Positions 8,927 to 18,665 of a stretch of 64,000 nt of DNA are shown here, in pieces. The stretch's first letter is position 1. Every line of letters starts with the position of its first letter. Below the pieces are notes generated by a model that saw only the letters and a list, made by a program, of their open reading frames with translations, was not told the origin of the DNA and did not search any database. The DNA is from Clostridium ganghwense (GTDB lineage: Bacteria; Bacillota; Clostridia; Clostridiales; Clostridiaceae), in NCBI RefSeq assembly GCF_026735165.1, contig NZ_JAPQES010000004.1, positions 124,001 to 188,000 on the forward strand, given 5' to 3'. The position numbers and the translations under genes were made by a program.

Positions 8927-10267
8927 ATGGAATATAAAAAAGTAAACAGATGGAGATGTCAAATTTGCTTTGAAGAATTTCAAAGAGAGTTGCCTCCTAT
9001 TTTTTGTCCATTTTGCGGAGCTAATAAAGAATACTTTTTTAAAATAAGTGAAAAAAGTTCTAAGAATAAAGAACTTATAGATAGAGAAGAAAATTTTTTA
9101 ATTATAGGTAGTGGTGCTGCTGGATACTCTGCAGCTAAAACTATAAGAGAAAAAAATAAAAATGCTAAAATAAAAGTAATATCTTCTGAAAATTATATCC
9201 CATATAATCGCCCTCAACTACCTGTTTATTTATCTAAAGAAACACTAAATGCTGATATGTTTATATATCCCCCAAATTGGTATAAAGATAATAATATCAC
9301 CTTAACTCTTGGTAAAACTGTAGAAAAAATAAAAATACATGATAAAAAAATAATTTTAGAAGATGGGGAAGAATTATCTTATGATAAATTAATTCTGGCA
9401 AATGGAAGTAAAAGTCATATTCTTTCTATTAAAGGATCAAATAAACAAGGAGTATTTACATTAAGAGATATCGTAGATGTAAATAATATAAAAGCTTATA
9501 TGAAAAAATCTAGTGATACAGTAGTAATAGGTGGAGGATTACTTGGTCTTGAAGCTGCATGGCAATTAAAACAAAATGGGTTAAATGTAACTATAGTTGA
9601 ATTGGCACCTACACTCCTTAATCATCAATTAGATCAAGATGGAGCACAAATTTTAAAAAAATATGTAAACGCTGCTGGAATAAATGTATTATTTCGAGAA
9701 TCTATAAAAAAAGTTTTTGGCAAAAATAAAGTAGTGCTAGTTAAATTAGAAAGTGAAAAAATATTTAAAACTGATTTAGTATTATTCTCTGTTGGAATAG
9801 ATCCTAGTAAAGAACTCGTTGAAAATACTGATATAAATTCAAATCAGGGTATTATTGTAAATGAAAAAATGGAAACAAGTGTAGAAAATGTTTATGCTTG
9901 TGGTGATGTTGCTGAAGTTAATGGAAAAGTTTATGGTAACTGGTCTGCTGCTGTTGAAATGGGCAAAATAGCTGGTTTAAATGCTGTAGGTGTAGATGGT
10001 ATTTTTCAAAATTTCGTACCTTCAACTATATTTGAAGGTATGGGAATCAAACTATTCTCCTGTGGTGACATAAACCCCGATTACCAAAATTTCATAATAA
10101 AAGATAGTACTGAAAGCTTTATTATAAAGTTATTCTTCAAAGATGATATTTTAGTTGGAGGATACCTTATTAACGATATTTCCTTATCAAAAACTATTGA
10201 AACTGCAATCAAAAAAGGTATAACCTCTGCTGAAGTTAAAAACTCTATATTAAACGGAATTTTGTAA
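8927..10267 (+). CDS. FAD/NAD(P)H oxidoreductase with N-terminal rubredoxin-like domain
   Basis: A 446-residue flavoprotein. An N-terminal metal-binding domain has two CX2C knuckles (CQIC and CPFC, residues about 10-30), as in rubredoxin. The rest is a class-I pyridine-nucleotide disulphide-type reductase: FAD site IIGSGAAGYSAA, NAD(P)H site VIGGGLLGLEAA and the second FAD motif VYACGDVAE. It resembles NADH:rubredoxin reductases and NirB-like reductases, suggesting electron transfer in oxygen or peroxide defence. ATG 8927 is chosen over ATG 8921 because AAGGAGG at 8914-8920 touches the latter and is 6 bases from the former. Confidence 0.82.
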   Translation: MEYKKVNRWRCQICFEEFQRELPPIFCPFCGANKEYFFKISEKSSKNKELIDREENFLIIGSGAAGYSAAKTIREKNKNAKIKVISSENYIPYNRPQLPVYLSKETLNADMFIYPPNWYKDNNITLTLGKTVEKIKIHDKKIILEDGEELSYDKLILANGSKSHILSIKGSNKQGVFTLRDIVDVNNIKAYMKKSSDTVVIGGGLLGLEAAWQLKQNGLNVTIVELAPTLLNHQLDQDGAQILKKYVNAAGINVLFRESIKKVFGKNKVVLVKLESEKIFKTDLVLFSVGIDPSKELVENTDINSNQGIIVNEKMETSVENVYACGDVAEVNGKVYGNWSAAVEMGKIAGLNAVGVDGIFQNFVPSTIFEGMGIKLFSCGDINPDYQNFIIKDSTESFIIKLFFKDDILVGGYLINDISLSKTIETAIKKGITSAEVKNSILNGIL

Positions 10268-10329
10268 GTAATTAAAATTAAATCTAATAATTATTGGAGA
10301 TGAATTGTGAAAACTATTTTATATATAAC

Positions 10330-10377
10330 AAAAGCTATTCTAAACACTAAAAATTTAATGTTAGAATAGCTTTAATT
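10330..10377. terminator. Bidirectional terminator, copy A of a repeated hairpin
   Basis: A 13-bp stem AAAGCTATTCTAA / TTAGAATAGCTTT lies between the flavoprotein (plus) and the chemoreceptor (minus). A nearly identical hairpin including the loop occurs at 21393-21437. Confidence 0.85.
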
Positions 10378-10382
10378 TTAAT

Positions 10383-12080
10383 TTACAATTTAAATATATC
10401 TACTAATTCTGTCATTTCTTTTGTCATTTCTCTTAATCCTTGTGCAGTAGAAGCTACTTCTTCTGTAGAAGCATTCATTTCTTCAGATGATGCTGCTATT
10501 TCTTCCGCAGAAGCTGAAACCTCTTCTGCAATTGCAGAAGTACTTTCTATCTTTTCTAAAATAACTTTATTATTGTTATCTATATCTATAAATAAACTGT
10601 TAGCTTGTTCAATTTTAGGACCTATATCTTCTAAAGCTTTAATTATATTATTAAATGAATCTATTGCAGTCTTTACAATTGTACCTTGATTAGTCAGTTC
10701 ATTATTCATTACTTCAGTAGTATTTATAATTATATTTGTATCATCTGATATATTATTAATCAATGAATTTATATCTTGTGAAGATGTTTTAGACTGTTCT
10801 GCAAGTTTTCTAATTTCATCAGCAACTACAGCAAATCCTTTTCCTGCTTCACCAGCTCTAGCTGCCTCAATAGCAGCATTTAATGCCAATAAATTTGTTT
10901 GGTCTGCAATACCATTTATAACATTTGTTATTTCATCTATTCTATTTATATTTTGTCCAAAATTTAAAATTCTAGAAACAAAAGAATTAAATGATTCTGA
11001 TGATTGCTTTATAGAATTTATTAATTCTTTCATATTATTATTACTATCATCTGCTGTAACCTGAATTGCTTTAGACTTTGAATCCACATCGTTTATTGCT
11101 TCAGCAGCAATTCCTAATTCTTCACTAAAGTTATTCAATATGTTAGTAATTTCAACTAAATCTTCTGCCTGACATCCTGTTCCTTGTGCTACATCTTGTA
11201 TAGCATTTGTGACATTTTCAGATGAAGATGTCATTTCTTCAGATATATCAGACAAGCTATCAGAAGCTTCATCCATATTTTCAGATTTTTCTTTAACCAT
11301 ATGTAAAAGTTTTGAAATTTCATTTACTGTATTATTTAGTGATTTTTTCATCATACCAAATTCATTCTTACCCTCTAAATTTATATTAATAGTAAAATCA
11401 CCATTAGAAATTATTTCTAATGTTTCTTCCATTTCTTTTGTTTCACTTTTTATAGCTTTAATTATGTAATATGAAATAAATAATAATATAGCTAAACCTA
11501 CTCCAAAAATAATTATAAATATTTTTATACTTCTATTATATACATTAACCGCCTGTATATTTAATTCTTCCGCTACTTTTAAATCATAATCTTTTAACTC
11601 TTTTAGTGAAGCTTCTATTTCTACTCCTAAATTTTTAAAATTATCATATAATTCCTTCTCTATGGCTTCTCCTCTAACTAATTTATCATTAACTTGATTC
11701 CATGTGTCCATATATTTAGCATAATTACTTTTAAATTTCTCTATTTCTTTTACTTCAAATTCGTCCATTTTACTTGATGTATAGTTTTTTAATCTTTTAG
11801 CTATTCTTCCGTCATAATCCTGTATTCCTGAATCAAAGCTACTATCATATTTATTACAAGCTCCATTAATAAGAACCCTTATATTTAAAAAATCTGCTCT
11901 TATTGAAGTTGCATCTGTAATAGGAATTAGCCTATCCTTGTACATAGTTGACATATTATCCTTAATTTTCCCCATGTTTAATAATCCAACAGATGCTATC
12001 GAAGAACCTGATAAAATAGCTAATACTAATATTATTACAACATTTGTTACTATTTTTAAATCCTTAAATTTTTTAATCAT
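10383..12080 (-). CDS. Methyl-accepting chemotaxis protein
   Basis: A 565-residue transmembrane chemoreceptor. A first helix (about residues 10-32), an extracellular four-helix-bundle-type sensor and a second helix (about 188-210) are followed by a HAMP segment and a long signalling hairpin with the conserved tip [19 protein letters not shown] split over the E-A-R-A-G-E-x-G-x-G-F core. It should signal to CheA/CheW; the ligand is unknown. The start was moved to ATG 12080, which has GGGGGA 6 bases before it, rather than the upstream in-frame ATG. A c-di-GMP-I riboswitch and terminator precede it, linking it to motility control. Confidence 0.92.
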   Translation of the reverse strand: MIKKFKDLKIVTNVVIILVLAILSGSSIASVGLLNMGKIKDNMSTMYKDRLIPITDATSIRADFLNIRVLINGACNKYDSSFDSGIQDYDGRIAKRLKNYTSSKMDEFEVKEIEKFKSNYAKYMDTWNQVNDKLVRGEAIEKELYDNFKNLGVEIEASLKELKDYDLKVAEELNIQAVNVYNRSIKIFIIIFGVGLAILLFISYYIIKAIKSETKEMEETLEIISNGDFTININLEGKNEFGMMKKSLNNTVNEISKLLHMVKEKSENMDEASDSLSDISEEMTSSSENVTNAIQDVAQGTGCQAEDLVEITNILNNFSEELGIAAEAINDVDSKSKAIQVTADDSNNNMKELINSIKQSSESFNSFVSRILNFGQNINRIDEITNVINGIADQTNLLALNAAIEAARAGEAGKGFAVVADEIRKLAEQSKTSSQDINSLINNISDDTNIIINTTEVMNNELTNQGTIVKTAIDSFNNIIKALEDIGPKIEQANSLFIDIDNNNKVILEKIESTSAIAEEVSASAEEIAASSEEMNASTEEVASTAQGLREMTKEMTELVDIFKL

Positions 12081-12117
12081 CCTCTTCCCCCTTAGTGTTT
12101 TTTTACTTGAAGAAAAC

Positions 12118-12167
12118 ATAAAAGCTGCACAATTTATTAATATACTAAATTAATAACTGTGCAGCTT
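12118..12167 (-). terminator. Expression-platform terminator of the chemoreceptor riboswitch
   Basis: AAGCTGCAC at the 3' edge of the aptamer pairs with GTGCAGCTT about 30 bases further on, followed by a TTTTATGTTTTCTT tract and then the gene. The 5' arm shares two bases (12166-12167) with the aptamer closing helix, so ligand binding and termination compete slightly. Confidence 0.65.
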
Positions 12168-12236
12168 GGCAATCATGGAACAAATTATTCTTTAGACCCA
12201 TAGCTTTGCGACTCTATTTTTCAATAGATGTGCCAA
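12166..12236 (-). promoter_or_regulatory. Cyclic di-GMP-I (GEMM-I) riboswitch upstream of the chemoreceptor
   Basis: Read on minus, the leader has the GEMM-I order: closing helix TTGGCA / TGCCAA (12231-12236 with 12166-12171), a GGCA segment, a stem CTATT-GAAAA-ATAG, the invariant GTCGCAAAGC core and a GGTCTAA segment, then a second hairpin. The base equivalent to Vc2 G20 is G, which favours c-di-GMP. Several positions depart from consensus (GGCACATC where GGCAAACC is usual), so it is a diverged member. Confidence 0.8.
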
Positions 12237-12407
12237 TATTTATTTTTGTAGGATAATATATCATATGATATATGCTATATTATATAATACATGATTTATC
12301 TATATTGGTCAATTTTTTCTATGATTTCACAAAAATAGTCATTTAATATTAAGTATTAGTTTTGCAAGATATCAATAAATAATATTTAATTTAAACTAAA
12401 CTAAAAA

Positions 12408-12440
12408 AACCTAAAGATAGAAAAAATCTATCTTTAGGTT
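12408..12440 (-). terminator. Terminator of the TolC-like gene pair
   Basis: A 13-bp stem AACCTAAAGATAG / CTATCTTTAGGTT, followed on minus by a T run, immediately after the stop codon of the downstream TolC-like gene. Confidence 0.85.
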
Positions 12441-12441
12441 T

Positions 12442-13527
12442 TCATCTTATAAAAAATTTAAAATCTTCTATCGCTATATAATAATTTAATTTAGCCTTCT
12501 CATAATCTTGTAAAGCATTACTAGCATCTTCTTCAAAAGGTCTATATTCTAATTCTGTAATAAGTCCTTTTTCAAGTTTAGTATCTGCTAATTCTAATAA
12601 TTTAACTTTATTATCATAATCTAATTTTTTAATCTTTATTTCATTGCTAAGCTTTAATATGTTATTGTAATCACTTCTAATTTTATATTCAATATCTTTT
12701 TGCTCATCTTCAGTTTCATAATTCAAATTAACTATCTTATCTTCTAACCCTTCTATATAGTTATCATATTGATCTGAATCATTATATTGTTGAGTAATAT
12801 TTTTATCTTGTACTGTTGCCTTAATTTCATCTTCAACTCTAGTAACAGCATAATATGTTTCTCTCATTCTTTTTATAGTTTCATCTAAATTGTCCACTTT
12901 GTATTCTTTATATGGAATTTCTTTTTCTTCTAAAATTAACTCTTGATTTACCTCTCGTCCCATATTTATATTTAATTCCATTATCATTTTTTGTTTTTCA
13001 TTATTCAAAGCTTCAAGTTTTATTTTCGATTGTTCTAAAATTAATTCATAATCCATTAAAGAGTTTTTTGATGTAATTCCTGCTTCAAATTCTTTTTGTT
13101 TTTTTTCTAATTGCTTTTCTAGTCTTTGTATTTGTTGCTTTTGCAAATCTATAAGTTCATCTTGAATTAATATACTGTAATATTTTTTAGTTACTTCTAA
13201 ATCTACTTGATTTTGCTTTTGCTCTTTATTCCATTTTGCATTTTCTAATTCTAATTTTGCTTTAAGATGATAAACTTCTTTTCGTTTATCTGTCTCAATT
13301 GAAGTATTCGCCTCTTCATCTTTTTCATCTAGAGCATCATCATATTTTTCATCAGCAAGTTTTATTTTTTCATTAAGTATCTTTAAATCAGAATTTTCAT
13401 TTATAGCATATTGTATAACATCACCATAATTCAAGTTATTAGTAGAATTTTCTGCATTTGCATATTTAAAAGTTAAAGAGCCTACTAAAACTAAACTCAC
13501 TATCACTGCAATTGACATTTTTTTCAT
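12442..13527 (-). CDS. TolC-family exported coiled-coil protein (second of a pair)
   Basis: A 361-residue exported protein. A signal peptide ends near YANAEN. The mature part is almost entirely helical, rich in Glu, Lys, Gln and Leu heptads, with the paired-repeat look of outer-membrane efflux (OEP/TolC) proteins, for example AGITSKNSLMDYELILEQSKI and KGLITELEYRPFEE, which resemble the loop-helix starts of TolC repeats. Clostridia lack an outer membrane, so its place is the wall or membrane surface. It lies 20 bases after its paralogue and near a MacA/MacB-like exporter. GGAGAG precedes the ATG. Confidence 0.7.
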   Translation of the reverse strand: MKKMSIAVIVSLVLVGSLTFKYANAENSTNNLNYGDVIQYAINENSDLKILNEKIKLADEKYDDALDEKDEEANTSIETDKRKEVYHLKAKLELENAKWNKEQKQNQVDLEVTKKYYSILIQDELIDLQKQQIQRLEKQLEKKQKEFEAGITSKNSLMDYELILEQSKIKLEALNNEKQKMIMELNINMGREVNQELILEEKEIPYKEYKVDNLDETIKRMRETYYAVTRVEDEIKATVQDKNITQQYNDSDQYDNYIEGLEDKIVNLNYETEDEQKDIEYKIRSDYNNILKLSNEIKIKKLDYDNKVKLLELADTKLEKGLITELEYRPFEEDASNALQDYEKAKLNYYIAIEDFKFFIR

Positions 13528-13547
13528 TATATTTCTCTCCTTTTAAT

Positions 13548-15026
13548 TTAATACCCTATTTCACATGCCATTTCTAAATTACACATAGCTTCAATATAAT
13601 TTATTTTTGCTGCTTTATATTCAATTTCCGCTTGAGTTTTTGCAACTTCATCCTTCCAAAGTTTATCTAAAGAAATAGTCCCATGTTGGTATCTATTATC
13701 TGCTGCTTTTAAATCTGATTTTTTCTTTTCAAGGCTCTTAACTTTTAAATCAAACTCTGATTTTTTTTCACATACATTCATATACAATTCTTTAACGTTT
13801 TTTTCCACTTGCTTTTTTGCGTCCTGTAAAAAAATTTGTTTTTCATAAAGTTGTTCATTTATCTCTTTGAATTCCATATTATCTTCATCAAGATAATCAT
13901 CTGCAATACCTAATTCTCTCTCCTTAATGTCAAGATCTATTTCAGCTATCTTTATTTCACCTCTATTTTTTAATGCATTCTGTAAATAAACACTATACTC
14001 TGATACTTCTTTTATTTTATTTTCTTGAAAATCCAGCTTTATCTCTTTATCTATACTTATTCCTATTTCTTTCTTTAACATCATTTCTGAATTTTCCTTA
14101 TCTTTAATAAGATTATCTATTTGTAATTCTAATTTTTTTAATTCATTTTCAGCAATATCCTTATCCAATTTAGATGTTTGTCCATTTTTAAATTTCATTT
14201 CAATTTGAACAAATTCTTTACTTTGAAGCTCATATAAATCCTTTTTAATCTTTATTGAATAATATATTTGTACAATTTGATTCCAAATCTGACCTACTTT
14301 AAGTTCAATAGATTTTTTTGCTTTTTCAACATTTATATTTTGCTTTTCAATTTTTCCTTGTACTTCATACCACTTTAAATCTCTATCTCTAATAAATAAT
14401 TTAAATTCCTCTTCATCACTAAAAGTTGGTGGTACTTCTCCATAATTTACAAACGTTTTCCTATATTTATCCATTTCTTCTTGCTCACTAGGACTTAAAG
14501 AGAGTTTATTTATTTCTGACTTTAATTCCTCTATCTCTTTCTCCAAATTAGTTATAATCTGCTGTTGATTAGCTATTTGCTCCAAATCTGGTTTCTCTGC
14601 CTGTTCCATTTCTGTTAATTTATCTTCTTCTATCTTTAATTCTTCTTTCTTTTGATTATATTGTTCTTGTAATGGGGATTGTTTTGCATCTTGTTCTTTC
14701 TCATAAAGATATTTATATCTTTCTAATGCATCTAAGGTTTCCTGTGCTTCATCACTTTTTTCTTTAGCATTATTAAAATCTCTTTGAAGTTTATTATAAT
14801 CCAAGTCTATTCTTTTCAAATCATTACTGTTTTGTATTGCTGTACTAATAGCTTTTTCCTTAGTTAATATCAATAGATTATCTTTGTCCTCTTCTACATC
14901 AGCATATGCAAATGTAATATTTAGTACCATGAGTATAAATAGTAAACTTCCTAATGCTCTTTTATATTTTTTTTTCTTACTACTACGATATCTAAGTAAT
15001 AATCCATGTCTTAATTTTTGTTGCAT
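13548..15026 (-). CDS. TolC-family exported coiled-coil protein (first of a pair)
   Basis: A 492-residue protein with a basic N terminus, one hydrophobic signal segment (about residues 26-42, ending FAYADV) and a long helical mature region. Two OEP-like segments are visible: KNGQTSKLDKDIAENELKK and HGTISLDKLWKDEVAKTQAE, the motif that starts the long helices of TolC repeats. A charged Gln/Glu-rich insertion fills residues 80-180. It is paired with the next gene and transcribed divergently from the two-component system. Role inferred: periplasm-like or wall-spanning partner of the MacAB-type exporter; unproven in monoderms. Confidence 0.7.
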   Translation of the reverse strand: MQQKLRHGLLLRYRSSKKKKYKRALGSLLFILMVLNITFAYADVEEDKDNLLILTKEKAISTAIQNSNDLKRIDLDYNKLQRDFNNAKEKSDEAQETLDALERYKYLYEKEQDAKQSPLQEQYNQKKEELKIEEDKLTEMEQAEKPDLEQIANQQQIITNLEKEIEELKSEINKLSLSPSEQEEMDKYRKTFVNYGEVPPTFSDEEEFKLFIRDRDLKWYEVQGKIEKQNINVEKAKKSIELKVGQIWNQIVQIYYSIKIKKDLYELQSKEFVQIEMKFKNGQTSKLDKDIAENELKKLELQIDNLIKDKENSEMMLKKEIGISIDKEIKLDFQENKIKEVSEYSVYLQNALKNRGEIKIAEIDLDIKERELGIADDYLDEDNMEFKEINEQLYEKQIFLQDAKKQVEKNVKELYMNVCEKKSEFDLKVKSLEKKKSDLKAADNRYQHGTISLDKLWKDEVAKTQAEIEYKAAKINYIEAMCNLEMACEIGY

Positions 15027-15276
15027 AAACTCCTCCTATTTATATAAATAAAAATTTTATATATTTTGATACTGAATTAATAACCTTATTATTCACTAAC
15101 ATTGTCCCAACATTGAATTTTGTAAATTATATGATATATTATACCTATAAATTGTGATGAAATAATGATGAAAATCAGAGTAATTTGTGAGGTTTAATCC
15201 CCAAATCTATTTTTAATATTATTTCTTATTATGTTATTATAGTTTTAATCACAATATGTACAAGGAGGGTTTGTTT
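15027..15276. promoter_or_regulatory. Divergent control region between TolC-like genes and the two-component system
   Basis: A 250-base spacer holding both promoters. On minus, CTCACAA and TTTCATCACA (about 15152-15195) stand upstream of a TATAAT-like box near 15143. The same two words occur close together upstream of the MacA-like adaptor gene at 21348-21375, so this is a candidate binding site for the adjacent response regulator. Assigning the sites to that regulator is inference. Confidence 0.4.
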
Positions 15277-15960
15277 ATGCAAGACATAAGAATTCTTATC
15301 GCAGATGATGACGAAAAAATGCGTCAAGTTATTAAAATATACTTGCAGCGTGAAGGATATATAGTAGAAGAAGCAATAGACGGTAACGATGCTTTAGCTA
15401 AATTTAATAGTTGTGAATTTTCCCTTGTATTATTAGATGTTATGATGCCAATAATAGATGGTTGGGCTGTTTGTAGAGAGATTAGTAAAAATTCTTCTGT
15501 TCCAATAATAATGTTAACAGCAAGAGGAGAAGAATATGATAAACTTTTTGGATTTGAATTAGGGGTAGACGATTATATAACTAAACCCTTTAGTCCTAGA
15601 GAAATGGTTGCAAGAATAAAAGCAGTTCTAAAAAGAACCAAAGGAGAAAATAAAGAAGATAATGGTTGTATAACAGTAGGTAATATAAAAATTAATATAT
15701 TAGGTAAACAAGCTTTTTTAGAAAACAAAGAGCTCTTATTAACCCCTAAAGAATTTGAACTTTTAAGTTTTTTTACACAACATCCAGACCAAGCTTTTTC
15801 AAGAGAACAACTACTAAATAATGTTTGGGGATTTGATTATTTTGGTGATTATAGAACTGTTGATACTCATGTAAAACAACTTAGAGAAAAATTGGGCAAA
15901 AATAAAAAATATATCCGTACTGTTTGGGGAATAGGTTATAAATTTAAGGTAGGAGAATAA
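15277..15960 (+). CDS. OmpR-family response regulator
   Basis: A 227-residue two-domain regulator. The receiver has acidic residues at 10-12, phosphoacceptor Asp 54 (VLLDVMMP) and the conserved Lys 103 (YITKPF). The C-terminal winged helix shows the OmpR signature around LTPKEFELLSFF and YRTVDTHVKQLREKLG. The start was moved from ATG 15256 to ATG 15277 because AAGGAGGG stands 8-9 bases before the latter and the former would place the ribosome site inside the gene. The kinase gene begins one base after its stop. Likely target: the flanking export genes. Confidence 0.93.
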   Translation: MQDIRILIADDDEKMRQVIKIYLQREGYIVEEAIDGNDALAKFNSCEFSLVLLDVMMPIIDGWAVCREISKNSSVPIIMLTARGEEYDKLFGFELGVDDYITKPFSPREMVARIKAVLKRTKGENKEDNGCITVGNIKINILGKQAFLENKELLLTPKEFELLSFFTQHPDQAFSREQLLNNVWGFDYFGDYRTVDTHVKQLREKLGKNKKYIRTVWGIGYKFKVGE

Positions 15961-15961
15961 A

Positions 15962-17374
15962 ATGAAAAGTATATTGAGCAAATTATGGTTAGGTATTACT
16001 TCTTTAGTTTTATTTATTCTTATAATTATATGGATATTTCAAGTAGGTTTTTTAAATAAATTTTATGTTAGTGAAAGAACAAATAACTTATTAAAAGAAG
16101 GCAATGAAATTGTAAGTATAATTACAAAATCCAAAAACCCCCAAATAGTTTCCGAGGAAACAATGAGTAGAATAAATTCTACTATTTCTTCATTTAATGC
16201 ACAAGTTATAATAATTGATTCTAGTAATAATGTTTTATTTTTTAATGCACCACATAATGTACCTAAACGTAATACTGAAACAATCCCCGAAAGACTACTA
16301 TCAAAAATCAACATAGAAATTGAAAAAGGCGAAACTTTTATAAAGAAAAACACTCGTTTAAATGATTCATTTTACTTTATTACAGTTGGTATTCCTATTA
16401 AAGAAAATGGAAACATGAATGGATATTTTATATTAAATTCACCTTTAGCACCTATAAAAGAAACAACTTCAATTTTGAAAAATCAATTATCTATAATTAC
16501 CTTAGCATCAATAATTATTGCAACATTTTTATCATTATTATTGGCTAAACTTTTTACAAATCCCATATTGAAAATTACAAAGACTTCAAAACAAATTGCT
16601 AATGGCGACTTTACTGCCCGTGTTAAATTAGAATCCAAAGATGAAATTAGAGATTTAGGAGACACCATAAATAATATGGCAGTTCAATTGGGACAAATTG
16701 AGAATTTCAGGAGAGAGTTTATAGCTAATACTTCTCATGAGTTAAAAACCCCTATTAGCTTAATCAGAGCATACTCTGAATTAATTATGGATGTAGACGG
16801 TGAAGACAAACAAGCTAGAAATGAACATTTACAGGTTATTATAGATGAATCCAAAAGATTGAACACTATGGTAGAAGATATTCTTTACTTATCAGAAATG
16901 GAAGCTGGATACTATAAACCTGAATTTAAAAATTTCTCAGTTATTGACACAATAAACAGTGTTATAAAAAAACTTTCCTTTCTATGCTCTGGAAAAAATA
17001 TAAATATAAACATTATAGCTGCTAATGAGAATACCTTAATTAGTGGCGATGAAGCTAAAATGTATCAAGTATTTTTTAATCTCATAAACAATGCAATTAA
17101 CTATTCTCATGAGAATGGAAATATAATAATTAAAGTTAATAATATAAATGATATGGTAAGAATAGAAGTTATAGATAATGGAAAAGGCATTCCTAAAGAA
17201 GATTTACCTTATGTGTGGGATAGATTTTATAAAGTAGATAAATCTCACAAAAGAAATAACAGCAGTACCGGCTTAGGAATGGCTATAATAAAGAATATTT
17301 TAGAAGCTCATAAATTTAATTATGGTATTGAAAGTGAATTAAATAAAGGAACTATGATTTGGATTGAAATATGA
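15962..17374 (+). CDS. Membrane sensor histidine kinase
   Basis: A 470-residue sensor kinase, partner of the preceding regulator. Membrane helices at about 8-29 and 175-197 enclose a 145-residue extracellular sensor; HAMP follows at about 195-248. The phosphorylated His is 259 (NTSHELKTPISLI). The ATPase domain has the N box NLINNAINYS, G1 DNGKGIP and G2 GLGMAI. The genome layout, convergent with an ABC ATPase gene and divergent from the TolC-like genes, suggests that it senses a compound handled by that exporter or cell-envelope stress. Confidence 0.92.
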   Translation: MKSILSKLWLGITSLVLFILIIIWIFQVGFLNKFYVSERTNNLLKEGNEIVSIITKSKNPQIVSEETMSRINSTISSFNAQVIIIDSSNNVLFFNAPHNVPKRNTETIPERLLSKINIEIEKGETFIKKNTRLNDSFYFITVGIPIKENGNMNGYFILNSPLAPIKETTSILKNQLSIITLASIIIATFLSLLLAKLFTNPILKITKTSKQIANGDFTARVKLESKDEIRDLGDTINNMAVQLGQIENFRREFIANTSHELKTPISLIRAYSELIMDVDGEDKQARNEHLQVIIDESKRLNTMVEDILYLSEMEAGYYKPEFKNFSVIDTINSVIKKLSFLCSGKNININIIAANENTLISGDEAKMYQVFFNLINNAINYSHENGNIIIKVNNINDMVRIEVIDNGKGIPKEDLPYVWDRFYKVDKSHKRNNSSTGLGMAIIKNILEAHKFNYGIESELNKGTMIWIEI

Positions 17375-17413
17375 AAAGCATGTAGTGCATAAAATATGCA
17401 CTGCATGCTTTTC
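17374..17413. terminator. Bidirectional terminator between kinase and ABC ATPase genes
   Basis: A long stem AAAAGCATGTAGTGCAT / ATGCACTGCATGCTTTT with one mismatch and a 5-base loop at the convergent gene ends. Confidence 0.85.
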
Positions 17414-17417
17414 CTTA

Positions 17418-18101
17418 CTAAACATGAACTTTACCATCTGTTACATGTATTATCCTACCTGCTTGTTTAGCAACTTCTAAATCGTGTGTAATCATAACTA
17501 TTGTATTTCCAGCCTTATTAAGCTTCTTAAAGGTTTCTAATATTTCTTCACTTGTCTTAGAATCAAGAGCTCCTGTTGGTTCATCCGCAAGCAAAATTTC
17601 TGGTTCACCTACTAGCGCTCTTGCTATTGAAACTCTTTGTTGCTGACCTCCTGACAGCTCTGTAGGTTTGTGATTTGTCCTATCTCCTAGTCCTACAATT
17701 TCAAGCATTTTTTTTGCTTTCTCTTCAGCTATCTCTCGCTTTACACCTCTTAATAATAAAGGAAGAGTAACATTTTGAAGAGCTGTATATTTACTAAGCA
17801 GATTAAATTTTTGGAATATAAATCCAATTTCTTTATTTCTTATATAAGCAAGCTCATCATCACTTTTATTATCTATACTTTCACCTGATAGTATATATTC
17901 TCCAGAATTTGCTGTATCAATACACCCTATAATATTCATAAGAGTTGATTTTCCAGAACCTGAAGGTCCTAAAATAGCAACAAACTCACCTTTTTTTATT
18001 TGTAGAGATATATTATTTAATACTACCATATCTTGCTTACCCATTTTATAAGATTTCAAAATATTCTTCATTGATATTACTATATTATTATCCATAGGCA
18101 T
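17418..18101 (-). CDS. ABC transporter ATPase, MacB/LolD type
   Basis: A 227-residue nucleotide-binding subunit with Walker A GPSGSGKST, Q-loop region FQKFNLL, signature LSGGQQQRV, Walker B ILLADEPTGALD and H-loop MITHD. The pattern FIFQKFNLLSKYTALQNV is typical of the MacB/FtsE/LolD branch that drives mechanotransmission rather than transport through the membrane. It is the last gene of the four-gene run; its ATG overlaps the stop of the lipoprotein gene by one base, implying coupled translation. It supplies ATP hydrolysis to the MacB-like permease two genes upstream. Confidence 0.9.
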   Translation of the reverse strand: MPMDNNIVISMKNILKSYKMGKQDMVVLNNISLQIKKGEFVAILGPSGSGKSTLMNIIGCIDTANSGEYILSGESIDNKSDDELAYIRNKEIGFIFQKFNLLSKYTALQNVTLPLLLRGVKREIAEEKAKKMLEIVGLGDRTNHKPTELSGGQQQRVSIARALVGEPEILLADEPTGALDSKTSEEILETFKKLNKAGNTIVMITHDLEVAKQAGRIIHVTDGKVHV

Positions 18102-18640
18102 TATTTCATAGCTGAGACAACTACTTTCTCAGCTGTCTTGTCTTTACCCTCACTTCCCGCCTTAAGCCATATTTGCAAAATCATTCCTTCATATATATCT
18201 TCTAATTGCAATTCAGTTTTTTCCATTCCATCATCTCCTCTTTTATTAGAAACTATAGGAGTACCTACTGGAATAATAACAACTTCACTTTCTCCAGTAA
18301 GCTTAATATTATCTGCCACACGCTCTCTACTTCCACCAGAACCCATACCTTTTGTTTCTTCACCTTTCTTTTTCGTTTCTCCTTCGCTCCTTTGTGGTCT
18401 TTCAGGCATATCAACCAAATCAATAGTTATTTCATTTCCTACTATATTTTTTACTTTACCCATTATATAAGCTTGGTTTCTGTTCTTGTTCTCAGTTTTA
18501 GAATTTTCACCTTTTTTTTCTGCACCACTTATAGCTGTAGTATTAGAATTGCTTGCTGTCTTATTAGCTCCTGAACATCCAACAAATAATCCAGTAACAC
18601 TAATTACTGATAAAATTAAACATAAAATTTTCTTTTTCAT
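18101..18640 (-). CDS. Small predicted lipoprotein in the MacAB-type operon
   Basis: A 179-residue protein of no recognised family. Starting at ATG 18640 gives a lipoprotein signal ending in LFVGC (Cys about 22); an upstream in-frame ATG at 18673 overlaps the permease stop and would only lengthen the n-region. After a Ser/Asn/Lys linker comes a possible small beta domain (YIMGKVKNIVGNEITIDLVD), then a charged, Gly/Glu/Arg-rich disordered stretch, and a C-terminal beta-like part. The position between permease and ATPase genes argues for an accessory role in the exporter. Function is unknown. Confidence 0.65.
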   Translation of the reverse strand: MKKKILCLILSVISVTGLFVGCSGANKTASNSNTTAISGAEKKGENSKTENKNRNQAYIMGKVKNIVGNEITIDLVDMPERPQRSEGETKKKGEETKGMGSGGSRERVADNIKLTGESEVVIIPVGTPIVSNKRGDDGMEKTELQLEDIYEGMILQIWLKAGSEGKDKTAEKVVVSAMK

Positions 18641-18665
18641 ATTCTTAAAAACTCCTTTTCTATTT

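Noticed and set aside
10307-10369. 20-codon GTG frame after the flavoprotein with GGAG upstream
   Set aside because: It runs through the terminator stem and is most likely chance.
18138-18574. Two long plus-strand frames opposite the small lipoprotein gene
   Set aside because: The minus-strand frame has a lipoprotein signal and operon overlap; the plus frames are low-complexity shadows.
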